A stretch of DNA of 64,000 nucleotides, taken from assembly GCF_036850765.1 (NCBI RefSeq), contig NC_089494.1, forward strand, positions 3,100,001 through 3,164,000, written 5' to 3'. The translations under genes and the position numbers were made by a program. The stretch comes from Saccopteryx bilineata. Lineage: Eukaryota > Chordata > Mammalia > Chiroptera > Emballonuridae. Shown here in pieces: positions 56,906 through 64,000 of the stretch. Each line of letters starts with the position of its first letter. Positions within the stretch are counted from its first letter, which is position 1. Under the pieces are notes generated by a model. The model made no database searches and was not told the origin of the DNA. It saw only the letters and a list, made by a program, of their open reading frames with translations.

Positions 56906-59678
56906 GTCTTAACACTTTGAAAACCTGAACAGAGATTTCTACCCAAAGATGATACTGAGAAGCAGCTGGCTGGTGGGCATCACTGGAACTTCTGGGGCCT
57001 TGGCGGGGCCACAGATACTGGAGGAGGTTCCTGGGGGCCCCTCTGCGGCGTGGTCCCCTGGTCTCTGGGGATGAAGGGTGGGGTGCTCTGAGATGCCGGG
57101 TTCCACTTGCTGAGGCCGTGGAACCCGGGGGGCGGCTGGGAAGGCAGTGAGACCCTGGCCGTCTCTGAAGGGCAGATGGCTGAGCGGACCCCGAGCTAAT
57201 CCCCACTGGGGTCTGGAAGGGGCCGCCTGCTCTGTCCACGCAGGAGGTAAGGTCCTCCCCTCCCATTCTGCTGGAAGTAGAAACTGTTCAGGCTCCCCGA
57301 GTCTCTCCTGCCCAGCGGACGGAAAAAGCGCAGGACCAGTGCGTGAGCAGGACGCAGGGACAGGCACAGGGTCTGTGAGCTGGCCACCTGAGAGGCTTCC
57401 CTCATCAGGCCAGCTCCAGGGCCGGGGGCTGGGGGCCCGAGAAGATGGGGGCCTGCACGTTGCTCTGTTCTTGTGTGTGCTTGTGGTGAAGGGGGAAGGC
57501 CCAGGGGTGGAGAGGCCAGGGGCTCCTGCAGGAATTCAAGAACTCAGCGTGGTCATGTGGTCTTGGTATCTTCTTTGCTGAGAGGAGGGTGTTTCGTGAT
57601 GGGTTTATGGTTCTCATTTCCATTCTCCTGCTCACGGCAGGGAGACCCTGTGGGGAGGACACGGCGGTGGGGGAGGGGAGGACCTGGGAAAGGAGACCAG
57701 AGCGAGGTGGTGGAGTGTGGCTGCCCTCCCACTTTCCCTACTGGGGACCTGGAGAGTGTGGCCACCCCGCCTTCTTGGGAGGTGGCTGGGGAAGCCTCTA
57801 GGATGTTAGCCCTTGTCCCTGGAGCTCTTCCAACGCTTGGGAGGGTGTGGGCCCCCCTCACCATGCTTGTGGCCCTCAGGTAACCAGACACATGGTGCAT
57901 GTGCCAACTTGGGTCTTAAGGACCTTTTTTTTGTCAGCAGAAAAGTATCTTTCAAAGTAGGAATTGTTTTTCTCCTGCACCTCCCTTTCCCCCCACAGTG
58001 TCAAGCACTCACTGTGTCTCATTCTCTCGCTGCAATGCCTTCTTTGACTTCCAAGTTTGCCACCCAACGCATCCCTGACAATAAAGTAGGAAGAAACCCC
58101 TTTAACCAATCAGTGATCAATCTGTGGCTCAAAGGAGGCTCCCCTTCCGACCTTAGTTTTGGGGTTAGGCGGCTCCAGAGGCCACTGCCTAGACCCTAGA
58201 GTACACTTGAAATCAGACCCCCCCCCAAAGCTGATAACATGTGTGCCCTCGGGGCTCTGTGCCTCCTTAGGGCTCAGTGGGGGTCCTCACCAGGGGTGGG
58301 TGTCACCACACACTTTCATGTGACATTCCACGTGTAGGATTTAAAATTCACCGGGCTGGACATGAATTCTGTAGCGGGGAGACTGCCACGCCCTGCAGGT
58401 GTGTGACTAACTTCGTCCAAAAGTTTTATTTGCAAGCTGGCCTTTGTCACTGTTCTCTGGAAGAACCCGAGGGTTTGTGATCACTTGGAGAAATATCAGA
58501 CGTGGATGAGGATGTCCCCGTCTGTCCGGGTGTGACGTTGGGTACCTGGCTTTCCCTCCGTGACCGTGACCGGCGGGAGCAAACGCCTCACAGTGTGCTA
58601 GCTGTGGAAAGTGGGCGGTAAAGCACACCACTGCCCACAGACAGAGTGGACGGTCCTGAGGAGCAACCTGACATTTAAAACGTTTTTATGAGTAGCTCTG
58701 GCTAAGGAAGGGGAAACCCCCCAGGGCTTCAGATTTTAAAGCAGGGACATTTTAAAAAGCTCCTGGGCATTCTGACAGCTTCGAAGCTGATATTTCTAAA
58801 CATGGTTTCTCTTCTTCCAACGTAAAAATTCTGGAGATAATAACCCTACCTTTCCAGAAAAGACGTCTCTTGTCCCCTCTAAATCCAGGGAATGACGGTC
58901 TCACGTTCAAGAGCACAGACGGGGTCCTGACAGAATAAAGAGGGGTTCCCCCCCCTCGGAGAGTAATCCTGTCGATGTTCAGAGGCGTAACTTTCTGATG
59001 CCTTCTGGTCTCATAGGTCTGTGTGGGGAAGGAGATGAGATTTTGAGTTAGGATGCTGTTTGGGGGAAGTGCAGGCTGGTTCTCCTTCCTTCCTCTAGAG
59101 GGCGGTCAGTCCCTCGGAGCTCCAGAAACGATCTCACAGTGGGGCTGGAGTTCTTACTTAGGGCGGGGTTTCTGGGTCTGCAGGGAGAGCGTTGGTGGAT
59201 ACAGCCCAGCAGAGCTGGGGGGGGGGGGTAACTTTAGCAACCACCGAGAGATGGTTTCAAGACATAATTTAAAAAAAGTGTAACTGCAGTTCGTATCTGA
59301 CACAGATGTTAGGTTAAGATTTTTTTTCTAGCTCAGGTGTGAGTGTATTGGGGTGACATTATGCCTTGAATTGGGGCATTCTGCCCTCTAGGGTAATTTC
59401 ATCACAAGGGCATTACCCAAATGAGAACGTTTACAGGGAACGTTGGGCTATACCCTACTGAGAAGAGTTTGAATGAACAGCAAGGTGCTTCAGAGCCAAA
59501 GCATAGTGGCCTATTCATGCCGGGGTGTCCGGGACAGCGTTTTTTTTTTTTTTTTTTTTTTTTTGAAATTTAGGACTGGAAATTTAGGTCAGTTAAGAGG
59601 AACTGACCTGGTCAACCAGACATTTCATTACCTGCCCTTTGCTGGTTTCTCCTGACAGGCAGCTCGTTTGAATGCATT

Positions 59679-59680
<2 letters not shown>
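56906..59680. other. Unassigned sequence
   Basis: No gene. A CTCF-like 13/14 match, CCTCTAGAGGGCGG, is at 59092-59105. A T run of about 25 lies at 59540-59564. The 58660-58870 part is unrepeated and AT-balanced. Confidence 0.35.

Positions 59681-59729
<49 letters not shown>
59681..59729 (+). repeat. (CA)n microsatellite
   Basis: About 24 uninterrupted CA dinucleotides. Confidence 0.97.
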
Positions 59730-60128
59730 GCCATCCTTATGAATGTCCTGTTTAAAATATGTGTCAATGAAAAACCAAACCAAACCAAACCAGGTCACCC
59801 GCTGCCAGACTTAGGGGTTGTTAGCCTGAGAGACTCACTTTTGGGGTCCAGGGTTGCAGAATTGAGTCTCAGAGAGAGAAAACCTGGTCTCTGTGCTCCC
59901 AAATTCATTTATGCTCAATGAGCCCTGTGAGCTCCAGGGTCCAGGGAGGGGACGGAAGTGACCGGGACACAGTCCCTTCTCTCTGGTTGGTTCGTAGGAT
60001 CGCCGCTAGGCGACCTCAGTGGATGCTTTCTCCGCACCCTTGACGCTTGTGGTGAAGGAACGGTACTCAGTGGCGGAGGGCGCAGAGCTGGTAGCAAAGC
60101 CGAACCGTGGCTCCCTGGGCGCTCGCTG

Positions 60129-60141
60129 GGGCGCGCGCGCG

Positions 60142-60193
<52 letters not shown>
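60129..60193 (+). repeat. (CG)n(CA)n compound microsatellite
   Basis: An alternating CG run of about 20 bases runs directly into about 21 CA units; a continuous purine-pyrimidine alternation of roughly 60 bases. Confidence 0.97.
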
Positions 60194-60194
<1 letters not shown>

Positions 60195-60370
60195 GAGGGT
60201 GCTCCCGGGGCAGGTGCTGGTGGCTGGGCCGGGAGTGGGAAGGGCGCTCCATGTCTCTGGGAGCAGATTTCTGATGAGTATTGTGTGAAGAAAGACACTT
60301 CTTTTTCCATGGACCGGTCTTCTGTCGAGTAACATCTTTTAAGTATAGTTAGCAAAGAAGTAATTGTTAA

Positions 60371-60372
60371 AA

Positions 60373-60436
<64 letters not shown>

Positions 60437-60440
60437 AAAA
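60371..60440 (+). repeat. (AAAG)n microsatellite
   Basis: About 16 AAAG/GAAA units ending in an A run. Confidence 0.97.
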
Positions 60441-60689
60441 GCATCTGGAAAGAAAAAGGAGAGAGAGAGAGAGGAAAAAATAAGATAAACCCTCCACCTT
60501 CTACCAAACCCTCCCCCAAGGCAGGTTGCTTGTCTTTTGAAGGCGCCTGGCAGCATTGCGCCTCCCGGCAGAATCCTGCCGTCCTCCCCAAGGCGAAGGC
60601 GAAGGCGAAGGCTCAGGAAACACAGAGAAACATTTTCGAGTTAGGAGAGGGTCCGGGGAATAAAGTGCAGGGAGAAATAGCTCTGTCAC

Positions 60690-60972
60690 CTCTGCCCCCG
60701 ACCCCTACACCCCCGGCCCCCACGCCCCCGGCCCCCCCCTGCCCCACACCCCCCGGCCCCCACACCCCCCTCCCCCCCCCCCCCCCCCCCCCCCCCCCCC
60801 ACCCCCCCCCCCCCCCCGCCCCCCCCCCCCCGCCCCCCCCCCCCCCCCCCCCCCCCCCCCGCCCCCCCCCCCCCCCCCCCCGCCTCCACCCCCCCGGCCC
60901 CCCCGCCCCCGCCCCCACGCCCCCGCTCCCACGCCCCCCCCGGCCCCCCCCCCCCCCCCCCCCCCCCCCCGC
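60690..60972 (+). repeat. Very long polyC tract
   Basis: From about 60765 to 60972 nearly every base is C, broken only by single G, A or T; the upstream 70 bases are CCCCCGGCCCC-type units. Frames on either strand are polyproline or polyglycine and mean nothing. Confidence 0.95.
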
Positions 60973-61489
60973 GCCGGTCTGCGCTATCCATCCAGGTTTC
61001 TAGGCTCCAGGGCTCGCAGACTTGGCTACTGGTAGGAAGAGCTCACGGACTGGTTCAGTTTCAACATGAGAAGCGGAAGAGCAGCTGCAGATGACTCAGG
61101 CCCCGGGGGAAGCGGTTCCAGGAAACTCGGTTTTCCTTCTGGAATCTTCATCAGTTGATTCAGCAGCTCAGTGCTGGCACCTGGGGCTGCAGCCAGCTCC
61201 ACTGAGCCTAAGCCCCCCCACCTCCATCCCCGATGGCCCCTGACGTGTCACCGGGGCCTCCCTGTATCTCTGGTGCGGGCAGCCAGAAACCCATCACCTG
61301 CTAGAGCCTAAGGGTGACCTAGGGACGCCGGTGGCTGCGGAAATTCTGCCTGTGACAACGTCGGGCAACTTGCCTGATTTGACACGTAACGTCGGTGGGG
61401 CCGGGGAGAGACTCGCTGACCGTTTCTGATGGAGACTGTCACGCAGGGCTACTTTCCCAGGCTGTTGTGCTCGGTCCAGGGTTGACGAG
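60973..61489. other. Unassigned sequence
   Basis: Nothing recognisable after the polyC tract. Confidence 0.35.
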
Positions 61490-61565
61490 ATGTATATCTA
61501 TATATATATCTATATCTCTATATCTATCTATCTATATATATAGATATGTGTGTGTGTATACATTT
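61490..61565 (+). repeat. (TATC/TA)n microsatellite
   Basis: TATATCTATATATATATC-type repeat ending in (TG)n. Confidence 0.95.
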
Positions 61566-62767
61566 ATCAGGATGGTGCGACTTGATGTTTCAAAGCCCCC
61601 CTTTCACATATGTTACTCTTCTCGGCTTGATCGCGACTCAGACCAGAAACCAAAGCGAAATGTTTAGTTTTCCTCAAAACAGGAGAGCCTTTTAGCCACC
61701 TTGAATAATTCTACAGTGGGACTCCGTGGTTTGGGAAAGAGGCCAGTGGCCCCGAAATCGGTGGCCAGGAAAGGGCATGAGGAGAATGAACCTGGGGCCT
61801 CTGTGTCACGTCAGGTCACGGGGCTGGGGGGGGGGAACGGCTGTTTGTGGTCCTCCTCTCCCCCCCTTTTTTCTGGGGCATTTCCTAAGGCACCCTCCAC
61901 CTTCACCTTAAAGCTGAACTAATTTCTGCTTCATGTTCGTAATGCGCAGTGTGCGTGGAGGAGGAGCCTCGTCCGGGTGTCTGACCTTCGAGGGTATAAG
62001 GTGTGTTTCACATTTGCGTTGTGACCTCATGCTTTAATATTGATGGCAGCGAGGGACCTTTCTGCTTGATGGGTGATGTCTTGGGCCTTGGGATCCTGTC
62101 TTTGAATACATTTCCAAGTAGGTGGGCAGCTCAACGTGGAGTTCCCTTAAGTTGCCTTACTGGGGGGAAGGAAGCTGGCCCTCAGCTGCTCCGCGCACCC
62201 CCATCCGCGGCCCCCTTCTGAGAGGAGGCCGCTTTCCAGGGAGCCACCCCACCTTCTCTTCTGTACGGCTCTTTTCCAACCCAGGGGCTGCTGAACCCCG
62301 ACTGTCTGACTTGACTTGAGCAGGGAGCGCAGAAGGGCCGAGTCAGCCACTCAGTGTCATCCCAAAGACACGTCCCATTGTAGAATTATTCAAGGAGGCG
62401 GGGTCCATGCACACAGGGTCGGAAGAGTTAAGGCTTTGCTGTCCCAGGAAAGAGCCCAGAGCCTGGGCCAAGGGGTCGTTGTTTACAGACAGTGTACGGT
62501 GGCCGATGTGTCTTATCTAGAGTGAGTTTTCACAGAATGCAAGCTGGAGCTTACCACGTATTTCCTTTGAAGGGGCGTTCTCCCGGCCGTTACAAATCCT
62601 TTCCCTGGAGGCTTCCCCCAAAGCTCCTTCCGGTGACAGTAATATATTCACCCCCTACTCTCCTCCTAACAAATGGACCCCACAAATCTCTCTTTGCTTC
62701 CTCGTTGGGGCTAAGAGTGGGGACTTCTTTCTACGGATCTGGGCAGAAAGGGAAGAAGAGTCAGACA

Positions 62768-62775
<8 letters not shown>
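61566..62775. other. Unassigned sequence
   Basis: No gene or named repeat. Confidence 0.35.

Positions 62776-62802
<27 letters not shown>
62774..62802 (+). repeat. (GA)n microsatellite
   Basis: About 13 GA units. Confidence 0.95.
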
Positions 62803-62806
<4 letters not shown>

Positions 62807-63690
62807 GAGAGGTTGCAGGCTCAGGACCCCTCTGGTCCCCTGAGATGTGGCCCTTCCTCTCTCTCACCGTGGCCTCCCCCTATTTCAGCAGCTCCCACAT
62901 TCATAGGGATGCTTAGGATGTAACCGACGCCCCAGCCCGTGACGGGAGGACCAGCCTGAGTTTCAGAGGCTGTGCTTGGAGAAGGCCAGAATAACGACTT
63001 CAAAAATGGAAGCTCTGGATGTGTTTAAGCCTTTTGTTTGAAAATTACTTCCTTGTGTGCATGTGTGTGTCTCTTTCTAAAAAAAAACACAACAAAAAAA
63101 ACCCCCAAACAAAAGACATTCCAGACGTGGAAAATGAAAAAAGCTTTTGAGTAGACTTCATGAAAACCGAATTCCCAGAATTGCCAGATAGCTTGGGACA
63201 GTCGTGGGCCTGGATAAACGAGAGACAGGTCAGGTTGAAAGACCCTGGGTAGCAACCTTTGTACTATGAGGTATCTTGTTAAATTTCCAGTGGACACAGC
63301 TCTATGAATGGGAAAAAGGCACCTCACATCCTTTTGAGAAGGAGGCAGATTAAAAAAGAGAGAGAGAGAGAGGAATTACTAATGCTCCATAGAAAGAATA
63401 AAAATGCATTGAAGTTTTATTATTAAATCTGTTTGCCTTGAGGACATGAGAGATGAGAGTCAGGGACACAAAGAGGGCATGTCACCCCACCCAACCCAAG
63501 GGTCTCAAGTAGCCAATTCTTTTTTCATGGTGGAAAGAAAAGCAGTGAACAGATGAATTCTGTTGACACAGAGGCTTGTCACCACCAGAGGAGTCTATTT
63601 TTTCCCCCGAGAGACAGGGGGAGTTTCCTCTGACTGGCCCAAATCCGTCACAGCCTCCTAGGGTTTCCTGGGGTTCTCCTGTGAACTTTT
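62803..63690. other. Unassigned, partly CNE-like sequence
   Basis: The 63115-63300 part is unrepeated and AT-balanced. A second short (GA)n occurs near 63357-63372. No gene. Confidence 0.35.
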
Positions 63691-63699
63691 GGGGAACAT

Positions 63700-63797
63700 G
63701 CACTTTTATTACTCTTCTGGTTTGGACCCTGGTTCCCACTCATCTGTGTAGCCTTGGCAAATCACTTTGTCTTACCTGGTTTTAGTTTCCCAGCTAT

Positions 63798-63800
<3 letters not shown>
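63700..63800 (+). repeat. MIR fragment
   Basis: GTAGCCTTGGCAAATCACTT followed by TGGTTTTAGTTTCCCAGCTA is a worn MIR core on the plus strand. Confidence 0.5.

Positions 63801-63831
<31 letters not shown>
63801..63831 (+). repeat. (GT)n microsatellite
   Basis: About 14 GT units directly after the MIR fragment. Confidence 0.97.
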
Positions 63832-63832
<1 letters not shown>

Positions 63833-63897
63833 CAGCCATTGGGTTCTTGGCATAAAATCCCACCTACAAGAGGAGCCCAGAAAATATTCTTTATGCT

Positions 63898-64000
63898 CTC
63901 TTTTTTTAATTTTTATTTTTTTAGTGAGAGGAGGGGAGGTGCCCTTACCGGGATCCACCCGGTATGCCCACCAGGGGGCGATGCTCTGCCCATCTGGGGT
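63898..64000 (-). mobile_element. Long Ves-type SINE, cut by the window end
   Basis: A T-rich start (tail of a minus-strand element) is followed by GTGAGAGGAGGGGAGG, GGGATCCACCCGGTATGCCC and ACCAGGGGGCGATGCTCTGC, the reverse complement of the 3' half of the element at 18795. The rest lies past the window. Confidence 0.85.

Noticed and set aside
60530..61003. Polyproline or polyglycine proteins on either strand
   Set aside because: Translation of a homopolymer tract.

Overview
This window is noncoding nuclear DNA from a mammal, almost certainly a bat. The bat call rests on about ten tRNA-headed SINEs of the Ves type and on several fairly young hAT-type DNA transposons with matching 8-bp target duplications. 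Active recent DNA transposons are unusual in mammals but well established in bats. The family is not settled; a yangochiropteran is my inference. I found no intact protein-coding gene, no rRNA or tRNA gene, no CRISPR array and nothing bacterial. Most open frames come from GC-rich tandem repeats that happen to lack stops.

Layout. 1-0.9 kb is a CpG island. 0.9-4.5 kb holds old MIR fragments and unremarkable sequence. 4.5-5.4, 7.3-8.2 and 12.6-13.4 kb are three large minisatellites, with a second CpG island near 9.3 kb and a polyG/polyC inverted pair near 10.1 kb. 15.4-20 kb is transposon-rich: a MaLR-like LTR split by a hAT element, four SINEs, and a longer hAT-like element that itself received a SINE. 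21-25 kb has MIR fragments, a 52-bp triplicated block inside a degraded LTR, an ATCC array and an enhancer-like AP-1/MEF2 pair. 26.3-28.3 kb is the most distinctive item: a complete-ended DNA transposon with CACTG termini and a TTA duplication, carrying a broken gene of a family I associate with arthropods and cnidarians. 30-32 kb has three SINEs. 33.4-35.7 kb has three GC-rich arrays, one rich in GC boxes. 37.8-40.2 kb has two more hAT elements, one with a nested SINE. 40.7-52.1 kb has further LTRs, two large minisatellites and a hAT element whose left end is expanded into six 32-bp units carrying CTCF-like motifs. 53-64 kb is mostly unassigned DNA with one more minisatellite, a very long polyC tract, many microsatellites and a SINE cut by the window edge.

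Because there are no genes, the regions interact only as layers of insertion. The LTRs are older than the hAT elements that split them, and at least one hAT is older than the SINE inside it. The density of minisatellites and CpG-rich stretches would suit a subtelomeric or otherwise GC-rich gene-poor interval, but that is inference. All family names come from reading motifs by eye; none was checked against a repeat library.
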